From Ephemerocybe angulata (lineage: Eukaryota; Basidiomycota; Agaricomycetes; Agaricales; Psathyrellaceae): a stretch of DNA of 64,000 nt. The stretch is taken from NCBI GenBank assembly GCA_013368325.1, contig JAACJK010000002.1:372001-436000 (forward strand), written 5' to 3'. Positions 31,239 to 42,408 of this stretch are shown here, one piece after another. A model generated the notes under the pieces. It made no database searches. It worked only from the letters and a program-made list of their open reading frames with translations, and was not told the origin of the DNA. Both the position numbers and the translations under genes were made by a program. Within the stretch, counting starts at the first letter, position 1, and the number at the start of each line of letters is the position of its first letter.

Positions 31239-33110
31239 TTACAACTCCCCCCGCCCCTCCGCGACCCCCGTCCCCAAATTCTCAATCACCTTCGAAATCC
31301 GCTCCATCGCCCCCGCAGGATGATACCCGGGCACCGTCTCCCCACTCAGATGTATCACCAGATAAATCACGACCCCCGAGAAGAGAACCATGACCGCCAT
31401 CGCAGCGCCGAGGTACATCGCGACCTCCTTCACACTCGTCTCCTCCATCCCACGTCCCTCCCTCACAACCCCCTCCCCACTCCCATTGCCATTCACCTTC
31501 ACCTCCCGTTGAGCAATGCCATTCTTGAGGTCCTCGACCTTGCCCTTCTGGAGGAGTGCAGCGTCGCGCGCGTTCTGCGCATTCAAAATACGCCCGCGCG
31601 CGTCGTACTCGTCGACCTCCGCGCGGGCCTTCCCGTCCGCGCCCTCGACGATGCGCACGAAGGAGGGGTAGTTGTGCTCGAACCACTGTTCGATCTTGGA
31701 GAGCGCGACGGAGAGGCGGAGGAAGTTGGGGTCGGTGGGGACGGCTTTGGTGTGGATGCGCCGCGCGTAGGAGCGGAAGATCAGCCCGACTTCGCGGGGG
31801 TTTGTGGAGCGCATTATCAGCTATAGGGGTAAATAAATAGGAGTAGAGGAGAGTATGTTAGTTGATGATAACTGGGAGGGAGAGGGAGGGGACGTACTGA
31901 GGCTGCTTCCGCTTTGCGGATTTTGATGTTCCTCTGGAACATGGTGGGATTCATGAAACACAGCTCGAGCGTCGCGATCGCCATCGTCGCCGGGATCGCG
32001 CAGAAATTGAACACCGTCTGGTTCTTCAAGAACCTCAAATAATCCAGCGCGTCCACCGCGTGTCTCAACGCGTCCACAACCATATGGCTCTGCACCCACT
32101 GCGCCCTCTGCTCATTGCCCGGCTGGTACATCTCCTTCATCTCCTCGAAGCCGTAGCGGCCCCAGATCTCCCGAGGCCAGAAGAAGCGCTGGTCGTCGGT
32201 GTCCTCGCGGTAGTCGCGGATGATGTTCGTCTTTTGGAGGAGGAGGCCCATGCTGTTGGAGAGCTCGAGCTGCGAGCCGATCCACGCTGCTTCCTTGCCG
32301 CTGGCGCTGAAGATGCGCGAGAGGCCTTCCCCGACGAGGCCGGCGACGTAATGGCAGTAGAGGTCGTAGTCTTCGATGCGTTCTAGGTAGATGCTGCCCG
32401 TCGACGCGGCCTTGTGGGCGAAGTCTGCCATGCCGTTCTCCATCTTAAAGCATATGTCGACTATTACCTCGCGGTAGCTGCGTCATTTGGGTGATTAGAT
32501 GTGCTGTGCTGCGCAGGCGGAAGGGAAACAGACGTACTGGGCTGGGAGCCGGTTGAGCTCTTCGACGACGACGTCGTATTCGACGAGCAGCTGGCGGTCC
32601 TTCTCGTTCGGGCCGCACCCGTCGAACTTCCAGCCGGGAGTGACGGTGTGGACGTGGAACTGGCGCAGAATCGGCTGCTTCACCGCGTCCGGAATCGTCA
32701 TATCATCCTCCACCGTGTCCAACCCCCTCAGCACAAGGTAAAACAGACATATCTGCAAACAACATATCAGTCCTTCGTATTCATTCATTCGTCACAAGTG
32801 TCAGGTAACACGTAAGGCGGCCAGCCAGCCAGCAGCACCGGCGCTGGCCCTCGGCAGCGAGAGACGCGGACGCACGCACCGTTCTGGCGAGATCGCCCTC
32901 GAGCTCCTTGATGACGGCGGCGAAGCTCCGGCTGGTGAGGTCGAGGAAGGCCCAGCACCGCTGCATGCTCTGCCTGTCCCAGCCGCTCGTCGGGTGCTCC
33001 TGAATCGCCTTGATGTCGCGCTTCTGCTCATAGTAGAGCCAGAACTGCAGCAAAGTCTTGAATTCGAGTGGGTGCGTGAGCAGCAGGACGACCCAGTTCG
33101 TGGCGGCCAT
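31239..33110 (-). CDS. ERG9: Squalene synthase (farnesyl-diphosphate farnesyltransferase)
   Basis: Four exons, with introns at about 32753-32879, 32480-32540 and 31820-31898. The enzyme joins two farnesyl diphosphates to squalene at the ER membrane, the first committed step to ergosterol and triterpenoids. Visible motifs are LRGLDTVEDDM (first Asp-rich motif), GNGMAD-type MENGMADF, YCHYVAGLVGEGL, and IIRDYREDTDDQRFFWP (second Asp-rich motif). A C-terminal membrane anchor lies around VAMYLGAAMAVMVLFSGVVI. The start at 33110 gives the normal N-terminus. It is divergent from the small gene at 33275 across 164 bp. Confidence 0.95.
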
Positions 33111-33274
33111 GGTGGTGGGTAGATGGAATGGGTAGAGGCCAAATTTTGACACTCGTACGACGCGGAGGAAATGATGTGGAGAAATACGGCTAATGGGGAT
33201 ACGTTCCTGGCGGAGCCGAGCGGCCCGCGTGGGGCGGAGTTTCTTCGCTGCCCTGCTTTTTGGCTGCAACCAGC

Positions 33275-33487
33275 ATGGACCCCCCGCTCAATCCTCCTGT
33301 GCGCATCGTCCCTGTGTCGTCGGTCCCGCTGTCGAGCAAGGCCGCGGAGAAGCAGCTTGCGGCGTTTGTGGAGGACTTTCAGGTGCGCGGCGCGGCGGCG
33401 GCGGGTGGGAATGGCGCCGCGACGGTGCAGTTGAAGAAGCTGAAGGATGCGCTGCACGATGAGCGCAAGAAGAACAAGTCGGATTGA
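33275..33487 (+). CDS. Unknown small protein, 70 aa
   Basis: An intronless frame with a good start context, Pro-rich N-terminus (MDPPLNPPVRIVPVS) and a charged C-terminal helix ending KKLKDALHDERKKNKSD. It shares a 164-bp divergent promoter with ERG9, so the two may be co-regulated. I cannot assign a family. Confidence 0.6.
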   Translation: MDPPLNPPVRIVPVSSVPLSSKAAEKQLAAFVEDFQVRGAAAAGGNGAATVQLKKLKDALHDERKKNKSD

Positions 33488-33787
33488 CCGGTGAGCTCGA
33501 ATCAAGTCCGGTTTTACTGTGGTCTTATCGCCTGCTAGGTCATTGTACGAGATCTGGGGATTGGGAGGTCGTACTAGGAGAATCTCATCTTAGGTGCGTA
33601 CTGATTCCCTTTCAAGCGATGGTGGAGCTGACTTTCCTCGAGGCTGCAACTTTGATAGAAAATAACATATCATTCAAACCAAAAAGAATCATAAGCACTA
33701 GGTATAGGTAACGACGAATGGTCGGGCCTGATGATGCAAAAACGTCCTTGAATTTTTGTAGTACTCCTAAACAACGAGGTACCCTCA

Positions 33788-34358
33788 TCACGCTCCAATC
33801 GACCTCAACAAGTGCTTCAACAACCCGCTCGCCTTCGCCCGATGCAGAGGAAATATCTTGTCCTCCTCTAAAGTGTACTCTCGCAGTGCTGCGGGACTCT
33901 TGAACACCCGCGCCTTCGTCCCCAAGAGGCGCGCTTCCGTCAGATCTACGAGGTTGACATGTGTCCTCCGTACGAGCTACAGTGCATTTTTTAACGAAAC
34001 CAGTCAGCATTCGAACTTTCCACACAAGAACAGCACATTCCCAAGTAAAAGCGAAACACGCAGAAGCACACACCTTACGCGCCTCCCCCACCGTCTCCGG
34101 CACGCGCTCCAGCCCAATCACCTCGCACAACGCCTGCCATCCCGTCAAGCTATTCTCGTCTCTTCCAAAACTGGCGTGAAACTGCTCGACCAGGGCGTCG
34201 CGGAACCGGCGCTTTGCGGCTCGGTAGGGTTTGTTCTTCGGGGCCCAGTTTTTGAGTGTGGCGAGGCGTGCGAACTCGGCGGAGGCGGGCTGGGAGGGGT
34301 CGTAGGTGAAGTGGGGGGCGTAGGAGGCGAAGAAGGTGTGGAGGGGGGTTGGGGGCAT
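33788..34358 (-). CDS. Tandem agaric family, copy 1 (157 aa)
   Basis: Exon 1 (34358-34074) has the family motif FFASYAPHFTYDPSQPASAEF and ends EARK. Exon 2 (33976-33788) has RTHVNLVDLTEA, LREYTLEEDK and LLKHLLRSI. Members of this uncharacterised two-exon family are numerous in agaric genomes. No catalytic motif is evident. This is the shortest intact copy, ending soon after the second conserved block, and it lacks the upstream element shared by the other copies. Confidence 0.72.
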
Positions 34359-34690
34359 TTTTTGGTTGGGGAGGGGTAGCTCGTTGGAAGGGGGTTGCTT
34401 GAGGGTTGGAGTGGGGGGTTCTTATTGGGTGCTTGGCGTCTTCTGGGCACGTTGTGGGGTTCGCCCGTGCGCTTCTTTCTTCGTTTGAGTTGTGTCCACG
34501 GGAAGAAGGGCGTATGGACTTCAATGAGCATCATGAATAAACTCGAGGACGGAGGCTGATAGTGATATCGTTGATTCCAAGGTATGTATAGGGCACATAA
34601 GTACTGGTTCCACCTGGAATTACAATTCGTGTTCCTCGACCTCTGGAATCAACTCGTCCTCGACATCTTCGTATTCCTCGACCCCTCGAA

Positions 34691-35471
34691 TCAATTCGGC
34701 GGTGGACCCCTCGCCTTCCTACTCGGGCCCACATTCAAAGTCGGCCTGCTCTCGTTCTTCCTCCGAGTCTTGACCGGCTTCGGGTCCACCTCTCTGGTAT
34801 TCCTAGGCGCCGTGTTCATGTTCAAATTCTGTATGCCCTTAGACTCCTCCTTCTTCCCTTTGGCCGGTTTAGGTTTACGGTCTGATTCTCTGACATCCCT
34901 CCCAGATCCGCCGTCTCTCTTCCGCTTAGACTCATACTTCAATAGTGTCCTCAATACTCCCCCTGCCTCCAGGACGTCGCGGGGCATGTACTTGTGCTCT
35001 CTAATCGTGTATTCGGTGAGCTCTTTCGCTGTATTGAAGACTGTGAAGCTGCAATTCGGATTGCCATACGCTTCAGTCAGGTCTATCAAGTTGACTTGGG
35101 TGTTGCACACCGCCTGGATGATGATCAGTCAGCCATTCTAAACCGACTCACCCGTTCACGAGCGAGTGTTAAGTACTGACCTCTCGCGCGTCCTTCATCT
35201 TCCTCGGAACGGGCTTGATCCCAAGTGTTTGACAAAGCGTCCACCATGCCTTGACGCTCTCCGCATCCGTGCCGAAATTGGCGTTAAACTGGAGGACGAG
35301 CGCTTTCCTGAAGTCTTGCCACGCCTGCCCCTGCTCGGGGCTGTCCCGCCTCCAGCGCATGAAGCGGCATAAGCGGCGGTACTCCGTGGTGCACGACTCC
35401 TTTGTGGTGTAGTTGAAAGTGGGGTATTCTGCAAAGAAGTCGGATATGGGGTGCGACGATGGCGATGGCAT
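34691..35471 (-). CDS. Tandem agaric family, copy 2
   Basis: Exon 1 (35471 to about 35181) encodes DFFAEYPTFNYTTKESCTTEYRR and RMKWRRD-like blocks. Exon 2 (about 35112-34691) begins AVCNTQVNLIDLTEA, continues GGVLRTLLKYE and ends in a long Lys/Arg-rich tail that may be nuclear. Both splice sites are canonical. The conserved upstream element lies at 35621-35648. The fragment at 41590 derives from a duplicate of this copy. Confidence 0.75.
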
Positions 35472-35620
35472 GGCTGTGGGCGGGATTGTTGATAGGCAGA
35501 GAGACGACCAGAGCGCTGGCGAGAGATGTTAAACGGTTTGTACTTATATGAATGAGAAGGGTAGAGGATAGACAAAGACTGGCGAATCGTCAGTAGTGAC
35601 GGAGTGTGTCAACTGCTGGG

Positions 35621-35648
35621 GTGGCCAAGCTTTGTCTGGAATCTGGGG
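35621..35648 (-). promoter_or_regulatory. Conserved upstream element of family copy 2
   Basis: GGCCAAGCTTTGTCTGGAAT and flanking bases, about 150 bp before the start codon. Confidence 0.55.
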
Positions 35649-35922
35649 TTTCCTTTGTTCAGCCGAGGCTGGTATTCATACTGTTTCGTGACTCGGTGGA
35701 GGCTGTTTCGAGCCCAGCTTATCGGCAGTGTGTGGCATGAATGCTGCGGAGGGGCTCTATTTTGGTTAAATGAAGAAAGGGTGGCCCTGCGTCAACACGC
35801 GTGCCATGGTTCGATCGATAGGGATTAAGCGCCCGTGGCCGTGCAGTCGATATTGACTTGATTTACTTCAGCAATCCACAGAAAATTCTTGTAGGTTATT
35901 ACGACAGATGTGAAACTATTCC

Positions 35923-36695
35923 TTAGGCAATCTGGAGCTGCCCGAATAGAAGTTCTACCTCAGAAGGTTCTCCTGTCTCAGTACCCCCGCCCCCGCTCTG
36001 CAAGTTCGCTTTCTTAGCTTTCTTTCTCTTGTTCCTGCTCCTCTTCTTCTTCTTCTTCTTTCCCTCCTCTTTCGCACCATTCTGTGGCTTCTCGACGTTT
36101 TCCTCCCTTATATACTGACCAAACTGGTCGCGAGCCAGCGCCTTGCGAGGGGGATGCAGGATATGCCTCAACAGAGCCTTCAGGACGCCCCCGATTGAGG
36201 CACTCCTGCTGGACATGATCTTCCCAGTCTCGAGGGTGTAACTGCTAAGCTCTTGCTCTGTTTCGAAAAGGGTGAATGTGCGCCCGCCTCCCGCCTCGGT
36301 GAGGTCGACGAGGTTGACATGCGTGTTAAACACCGCCTGGTGATCGAGTCGTAGCCGTCAGTTAATTATGGCTGATGGAAAGGAAAGGAAGCGCGAACCT
36401 CTCGTGCCTCCTTCAGCTCTTCTGGTATGGGAAGACCAAGCGTCCTGCACAGATTCTGCCAGGGCTCGACACGGTCCGCGTCCGTGCCGTACCGCGCATT
36501 AAACTGCTGTGCGAGCGCGTCTTGGAACGCCTCATAAGCCTCCGTCCGCTCGGCAGCGTACTTTTCGCCCTTCCATTTCCTGTGGTGGCAGAGGCGGCGG
36601 AACTCGAAGGACGCGGAGTTGCGGGGGTTGTAGGGAAAGTCGGGGTGCTCTGTACTGAAGAAGGCGGCGATAGGGCCGTCGAAGGGGGGTACCAT
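35923..36695 (-). CDS. Tandem agaric family, copy 3
   Basis: Exon 1 (36695 to about 36400) has IAAFFSTEHPDFPYNPRNSASFEF. Exon 2 (about 36336-35923) has AVFNTHVNLVDLTEAGG, LSSYTLETGK and GGVLKALLRHILHPP, then a basic run rich in KKKKKRSRNKRKKAKK and an acidic end. Intact. The upstream element lies at 36789-36813. Confidence 0.75.
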
Positions 36696-36788
36696 GGTAT
36701 TCTAGGGGTGGCGTGTGGGGATATGTGGGAGTGTATAGTATTAGGGCTGTGGACGAGAAGCAGGGAAGGTTGACAACTCCGTGGTGGG

Positions 36789-36813
36789 GATGTCAAGCCT
36801 CGTCTGGGGTCTG
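36789..36813 (-). promoter_or_regulatory. Conserved upstream element of family copy 3
   Basis: ATGTCAAGCCTCGTCTGGGG, about 95 bp before the start codon. The most diverged of the six. Confidence 0.5.
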
Positions 36814-36914
36814 TCACGATTGCGTTACCGTTCGAGGTGGGGTATATATACACATCTCTTTGGAGTGCAAGGTTCTTTCAATCTCCGATCATTTGGCTTT
36901 GTTCGGTGTTGTGG

Positions 36915-37124
36915 TTATCTGGAAGGCCTTAGGACGGACTTGATTGGCTGAAGTATGATCATGGGGTGGAGCTCGTGGCCTTCTTCAACTTTAACGGACG
37001 GACCCTTCTTATTCAAACTGATAAGGCTACATACACTTCTCTGTGGGACTTTTTGCCTCGATCTGCAGCTGATATGACCTGAGTAGGGTAGTATGGGTAC
37101 CATTGGCAACGGGCGCTTAATCAC
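36915..37124 (-). other. Downstream homologous block (partner of 44097-44366)
   Basis: Reads ...GPSVKVEEGHELHPMIILQ on the minus strand, similar to GPLRIDIQDEEGHELYPLVTLFQ encoded at 44097-44366. Each block lies just 3' of a family copy (copies 4 and 7), so it belongs to the duplicated unit, as either a small separate gene or a decayed exon. The frame here is disturbed. Confidence 0.45.
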
Positions 37125-37180
37125 AGAGATTCGGAAATGTGCATCTCAAAGCACTAACAACGCTACTCAAGAGAACAACT

Positions 37181-37557
37181 CTACACACCGTTCTCATCCA
37201 TACCCCCACGCACCCGCCTCGCAAGTCCGCCCCGGGCCCTAGAACCCTTCCCCGTCCTATCCCACCAACTCCTCCCTCCGTCCTCCCCGACCTTGACGTA
37301 GCGGCCGTACTGGTCGCGCTTCAAATCGTTCACGGGCGGGTGCGTGATGAAACGCAACAGGGCGCGCAGGACGCCGCCCATGAGGGGGCTGCGGCCTGGC
37401 ATGTACTTCGCGGTGCGTTTCGTGTACTGGGCGAGCTCGCGCTCTGTCGCGAAGGTTCGGACTTTTTGGAGGGTGGTGTGGGCTTCGGTGAGGTGGACGA
37501 GGTTTACGTGGGTGTTGAATACGGCCTGCAGGTATGAAGTATTGGTCTGTGGACGAC
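37181..37557 (-). pseudogene. Tandem agaric family, copy 4 (exon 1 lost)
   Basis: Exon 2 is complete (AVFNTHVNLVHLTEAHTT, KRTAKYMPGRSPLMGGVLRALL) and nearly identical to that of copy 6. Upstream, only the first codons of exon 1 (MSSTD, like copy 7) remain before the acceptor site, so most of the first domain is deleted. The upstream element is kept at 37666-37694. Confidence 0.75.
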
Positions 37558-37665
37558 ATGATTCTGGTCTAACGGAGAGTGAGAGTAAAGAGGGATTAGT
37601 ATGTGTGCTGGGATATGGAATAGGGCAGGGAAAGACTGGCAGCTCCTCTGTGCTCACTGCTGAGG

Positions 37666-37694
37666 GGATGCCAAGCTTCGTCTGGAATCTGGGT
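37666..37694 (-). promoter_or_regulatory. Conserved upstream element of family copy 4
   Basis: ATGCCAAGCTTCGTCTGGAA and ATCTGGGT, retained although the gene has lost exon 1. Confidence 0.55.
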
Positions 37695-37989
37695 GACATG
37701 GCTGGCAGAGGCAAGGTATATATATCGTTGAGTCTCGTCCCGGTGGGTATCTTCTTTGAAATAGACAGCGGTGGACATCGGAGAAAGACAGATGCCAGGC
37801 AGATGACCTTCTTCAATTGATTTGCATTTAAGCGCCCATACCTTCTGACCGATAAGACGTAAGAATCTCGCAAAACCCCCGGGATTGACTGGGAACTTTT
37901 GGCCTTCCTTGTGTTCTTTGATGCTCAGAAAGTATCACCAGGAGTTTGGAGATTGGACGACGGTATATCATTTGTGAGCGATACCTGCC

Positions 37990-39880
37990 AGTAGAAATCG
38001 TAGCATAGATAGATACAACGTGATGCGGGGATTCTGAGTTCAGCGGTTCCAGAAGTGAGACACACCAGAAATCCGAGCCTCCGAAGCCCTTACGACCCTC
38101 AAGTCAATATCGAACTCCTTCAGGTTGCCAGCGCCTGCTATCAGCGATTCGCGCTCTTCGTAAGGTGATGTGGGAGGGTCAGGGAAAGAAACAATCACGT
38201 CGCACTTCTTCCTTCCCCGCGTCTGCAAAAACTCCACGATGTCTTTGATAATCCTCTGGCCTTGCGCAACGGGCACTTCGAGTACTTCAAGTCTCTCGAG
38301 TTGGCGTATGCGCTGTCGTTTGCCGAGCGTGTGCCAAAAATCTTCTTGCAGGGTCACGGATTGGAGGGTGAGGTGCTTCAGGGCCGGCATGGAGTTGAAG
38401 AGGGAGATGAAATTGCTGGGTTGTTCTGACACGTTGTGAAGCCGGAACGAAGATAGAGTGCGTTTGATCTCCGAACGCTCGATGAAGGTCTTGATAGTTG
38501 AGATGGATTCGTCAAGCAGGTTGGGTATATATTCGATGACGAGAGTGACGAGACTTGGGGAGACGATGTAGGCAAGGAGTTCAAGTTGTGGTGATAACGG
38601 ATATCGTAGTTCCAGGGAGCGCAAATTGGGGAGATTGATACTGCCCGGAGAGAATCGTTGACCTTCTTCATCCTCGATCACGGTCGGACTGTTGTGCTCG
38701 ACTATGAGGTCCTCGAGATTGGCGCAGTGCTGCAGCATGTCGAGAATGTGGGCGCCGTCCCAGTCACACGAAAAGATGAACGTGGTTAGGCCGGAGAGGA
38801 CAGCGGCGGGGATGCCTATGAGGACGTCTCGAGCGGGGCTAGAATCCCAGATATAATCCTCGCTCGGGAGGCAAACAGTGAGTGACTTGACAGGGGGAAT
38901 GAGGGAGAAGATATCACTGGGTGGTGTAGTAATCCTTCCCCATGCGTCCTCGAACCCGTCGCATTCGACAAGGACGTCGATTCCCAACGAGCGGAGAGCG
39001 TCCCAGGGGCTGGGCGATGTTCTGGTTCCTGAAATCTCCGAAAGATGTTTGATAAGCTGGGCCACGCCGCCTACCCTCTTGCAGGTTAGGTAAAGATGGT
39101 CGAGGACTAGCCCGTCGCTCAGTAGTTTGGCAGCGGGACTGTTGGCGGTTCCATCGATATCGCAGTACTCCTTGTCTATTGTCAAGAACAGCGACTTCGG
39201 AAGGCTGCCAGCCCGCTTGAGCCAGGTCCTGACTTCTTCGTATGTTCCCCCATCCCCCGCTAGAGATGACCATAGCTGATGCTCGAAAAGGGATGCTTCA
39301 TGCCAGCCACGGCACACTTGGCCAAGCCGACGCAGCCGTTCCCTTCCCAAGGCAGTCAGCGGCGCAGGAGCACTGAGTGCATGGCAGAATATTCGACCCA
39401 GGACCTCGCATGGAAGACGTCGGATGGCTGATAACGCGCCCTGGTGTTGACGGAGCTTGTGTTGGATGCTTTCGAGCTGACCTTCCAACTCGACTACTGC
39501 GTGTTTGAGTGCGCTTTCTTCGTTGAAACTTGGAGCATCGTTTGTCGACAATACGCGAGTCAGATCGAGTGGGATCATGCTAGTTGTCGACGATGGTGGT
39601 GGTTCGAGAAAGAAGAGTGTGGAAATCAAACCTGATGGGCATCAGGGATCAGTAGGGCGAAGGATGGACTTGATCATGACTCGGGCGCTTATCCACGTTC
39701 ATGATGAAAGGTGACAAATCTTGCATCGTTACTACCACCACCCAGACCAATGCCTTCACAAAGCCCTTCTCATAACTAAACACCGCGGATACTCATTCGC
39801 GCTCGATACATGCCTGTACACCATGTATCATCTCAAACCTTGCCAGTTGCTTGCAAGGCCCTGGACCTACTAGCTCCATT
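37990..39880 (-). repeat. Segmental duplication, copy A (F-box gene block)
   Basis: Matches 52918-54819 in direct orientation across the whole F-box gene and its flanks. Both end at the word ctactagctcc. After it, copy A runs directly into the dispersed repeat at 39896. Confidence 0.88.
38040..39578 (-). CDS. F-box/LRR-like protein, paralog A (512 aa)
   Basis: Intronless. It starts MIPLDLTRVLSTNDAP; an in-frame ATG 17 codons upstream is less likely because paralog B starts here. A heptad-rich helix (VVELEGQLESIQHKLRQHQ) precedes the F-box (LSAIRRLPCEVLGRIFCHAL, residues about 45-64) and the common agaric VCRGWHEAS motif. Leucine-rich segments follow. F-box proteins are SCF ubiquitin-ligase adaptors. 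The substrate is unknown. The paralogs are at 52964 (very close) and 47753 (distant). Confidence 0.82.
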   Translation of the reverse strand: MIPLDLTRVLSTNDAPSFNEESALKHAVVELEGQLESIQHKLRQHQGALSAIRRLPCEVLGRIFCHALSAPAPLTALGRERLRRLGQVCRGWHEASLFEHQLWSSLAGDGGTYEEVRTWLKRAGSLPKSLFLTIDKEYCDIDGTANSPAAKLLSDGLVLDHLYLTCKRVGGVAQLIKHLSEISGTRTSPSPWDALRSLGIDVLVECDGFEDAWGRITTPPSDIFSLIPPVKSLTVCLPSEDYIWDSSPARDVLIGIPAAVLSGLTTFIFSCDWDGAHILDMLQHCANLEDLIVEHNSPTVIEDEEGQRFSPGSINLPNLRSLELRYPLSPQLELLAYIVSPSLVTLVIEYIPNLLDESISTIKTFIERSEIKRTLSSFRLHNVSEQPSNFISLFNSMPALKHLTLQSVTLQEDFWHTLGKRQRIRQLERLEVLEVPVAQGQRIIKDIVEFLQTRGRKKCDVIVSFPDPPTSPYEERESLIAGAGNLKEFDIDLRVVRASEARISGVSHFWNR

Positions 39881-39895
39881 GTTACACGCTGGCTA

Positions 39896-40417
39896 GGCTC
39901 CTTCTGGGGTTCATTTTTATCTTGGAGCATTACCCAGCATTACCCGTCTTCCTATGACTCGAGCTTTGAGATTTTAGGTCTCCCGTTTCCCAGAAATGAG
40001 ACCCAAATCGGTTGATGGACGAGCGCTTTTATGCAGGTCTAAACAGACCCGTTCAAGAATTCGCTAGCAGCTATGAATCTCATCTCAGTTAGCCGCCGTG
40101 TGGACAACGTGTGGCGCGCTGATTCGGGCTGCTCTTGGAAAAAAGTGCAGCTGTGCTGATGGAAACACAGATAATCTTATTAAGCGCTCCGTCGACACCT
40201 GGCTCGAATCCCTGCTTGAGTTCCTGTACCTACCTCTCATAACGCCAGAGCTCAAATTCAAATACAATCAGCATTCAGTGGCATGGTATACTGATGTAAA
40301 TTTGGATACGGATGGTTGAATGGCGAGGCCCTACAATTTAAAAGACGAAAGGCTAAGGTTTTCGCATCACGCGTACACATCAAACCTCCGCTCCATCCTC
40401 AATGATGCCCATGCGCG
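39896..40417 (-). repeat. Dispersed repeat copy B with the unoccupied target site
   Basis: 39896-40362 is the inverse of 29016-29466. It continues without interruption through 40363-40417, which matches host sequence on both sides of the giant element (28578-28546 joined to 11-1). This is a paralogous empty site. Confidence 0.78.
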
Positions 40418-40547
40418 CCAATCAAGGGTCGACGCTACAGTCACACCGCTCATAGCACCTATAGGGGACTTTTTACATCGAAAAAAAATCAGGACCAACC
40501 ATCGCTCCCTCAACCCCCATCCACTCGCAAGTGGCCCCCGCTTTACC

Positions 40548-41448
40548 ATGAAGCTCACGCTCGCCCCTCTCGTCAGCTTGCTCTTCGGCGCATCGTACCT
40601 GGTCGCCAGCGCCACTGCGTACTCTTACAACGTGCGTTGCGCCCGGGGAAACCATAGAGAGCGTCGTACTAATCCTAATTTGACAGGACTACAACGAGCT
40701 CGATGCTCGTTACCACATCGACGACGTCCTCTCGGAGCGTGGCTTCGGCCTCGTTGAAGCGCGCGAGTCCGTTGACATTCCCTTCCAACCCTCGCTCCGA
40801 GCCTTCCTCGAGGAAGCAGTCGCCGCCTACCGCCGCTCTATGAGCGAATACCAAGAGGACCTCGAAGCGCGCGCTAGCATCAACGATCTCCTCAATCCGA
40901 TCGATGTGGAAGCCGCGGTTTTCGATGGCCCCCTTGGAAGTCCCCCGACAAAGCGCGTCACCATGCAGAAAGTCAGCCCTACAATGACGCTCGAACTCTT
41001 CAAGAAAGAAGTCGGGAACAAGCTGGGAATGAACCTTGACAGATACGCTTCGGGCTTTTTGAAAGAAAATGCCCAGAAGTCTAACTTCTGTAAGCCCACG
41101 GACCCGGTTGGTGCTTGCGCGAAGGATGTGGGTATGGTTATCTTCAGAAAGATGATCTTTGTGCAAGCCGAAATCCTCAGGGCCGGAACACCCAACCCCG
41201 ACATTGTCCACATGGACGTCGCCCTTGACATGACGGTCAAGGCCTACAAGGCAAATATCGCAAAGTATCACCCGAAACTTAAACTTCCGAGCGGGTTCGA
41301 GTCATGGCCTGTGTACCTTGGGGACAAGAAGATTGCCGACGAGAGCACGACGCTCAGGCAAAACGGCGTGGGAGATAAGAAAGTGACACAGCTTGTCGTG
41401 AAGGATCCCAAGTTCGCTAATAGTGGGAAGCCTGGCGCTAGGCGGTAA
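40548..41448 (+). CDS. Predicted secreted protein, 281 aa
   Basis: Exons 40548-40631 and 40687-41448 give 281 codons plus stop. Exon 1 is a signal peptide (MKLTLAPLVSLLFGASYLVA, likely cut after ATA). The mature protein starts helical and acidic, has a few cysteines (NFCKPTDPVGACAKD) and ends in a basic tail. I recognise no domain. It starts about 130 bp from the empty target-site sequence, so a paralog may adjoin the left end of the giant element outside this window. Confidence 0.7.
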
Positions 41449-41589
41449 TTTTATGCTACCTGCATGTATTCAATCTCTGGCGTTCTATAGAACTTTTCTG
41501 GTCATTTTCAAGCTTTAAAACGTAGCTAAGCGCTCTGAATCCGGCTACATACACTCAGGCGAATCACATTTCTGCCGAGACTAACAAAC

Positions 41590-41747
41590 TGGTACGCTGT
41601 CCCGCCGCCAGCGCATGAAGCGGCATAGGCGGCGGTACTCTGTGGTGCACGATTCCTTGGGGTTGTAGGTGAAGGTGGGGTAGGCTGCGAAGAAGTCGGC
41701 GATGGGTCGCGCGGGAGACGAGGGTGGCGATGATGACATGGCTGTGG
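41590..41747 (-). pseudogene. Tandem agaric family, copy 5 (exon 1 fragment)
   Basis: Encodes ADFFAAYPTFTYNPKESCTTE and RRLCRFMRWRRDS, then breaks off into unrelated sequence. It and its upstream region to about 42130 duplicate 35339-35880 (copy 2). The second exon is missing. Confidence 0.78.
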
Positions 41748-41873
41748 AGGGGGTTGTTGAGAGCCAGAGAGACGACCGGAGCGGTGGCAATGGATGTTAA
41801 ACGGTAGGTACTTATACTTAGAGGATAGACAAATACTGGCGAGTCAGTAGTGACGAGTGTGTCAACTGTTGGG

Positions 41874-41902
41874 GTGGCCAAGCTTTGTCTGGAATCCAGT
41901 GG
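41874..41902 (-). promoter_or_regulatory. Conserved upstream element of fragment copy 5
   Basis: GGCCAAGCTTTGTCTGGAAT, as in copy 2. Confidence 0.5.
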
Positions 41903-42408
41903 GGTTTCCTTTGTGTAGCCGAGGCCGGTATTCATACTGGTTCGCGGCTTGGGGGAGGCTGTTTCGAGCCTGGCCTATCGGCTGTGTGTGGCATGAATGC
42001 TGCGGAGATGGTCTCCCGTAGCCAGCCTGACGAGATCGTGGTCATGGGACAACATGCATTGGGCTGTTCCAATGATAGTCTGGATTAAGCGCCCGTGGCC
42101 TTATGGTCCATATTTACTTGATTCACTTCACAGATTCATTCAACATCCTTATAGCTCAGGCAGCCTTTGAAGGATGGTTTGGCTGGGAGAGTCCTGGTTC
42201 CGGCGGCGTGGGTGGGGTTTCGTTAAGTGCTTGGGCACGTTGTGGCGCGAGTCGTGTTCTCGGGAAGTACGTAGATTGATTAATGCCTTTCCAGCTTGCT
42301 AATGGGGTGAGTTCATATTTTCTACAATGCGCATTGCATGAACGTGGTCGTAACATATATAACATATACCGGGAGGCAATATGCATTTCAAAGTACAATC
42401 AACGCAAC

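Noticed and set aside
40198..40215. CCTGGCTCGAATC in the dispersed repeat as a tRNA-derived SINE head
   Set aside because: Only about 13 bp match the tRNA 3' end and no cloverleaf or internal promoter boxes are present.
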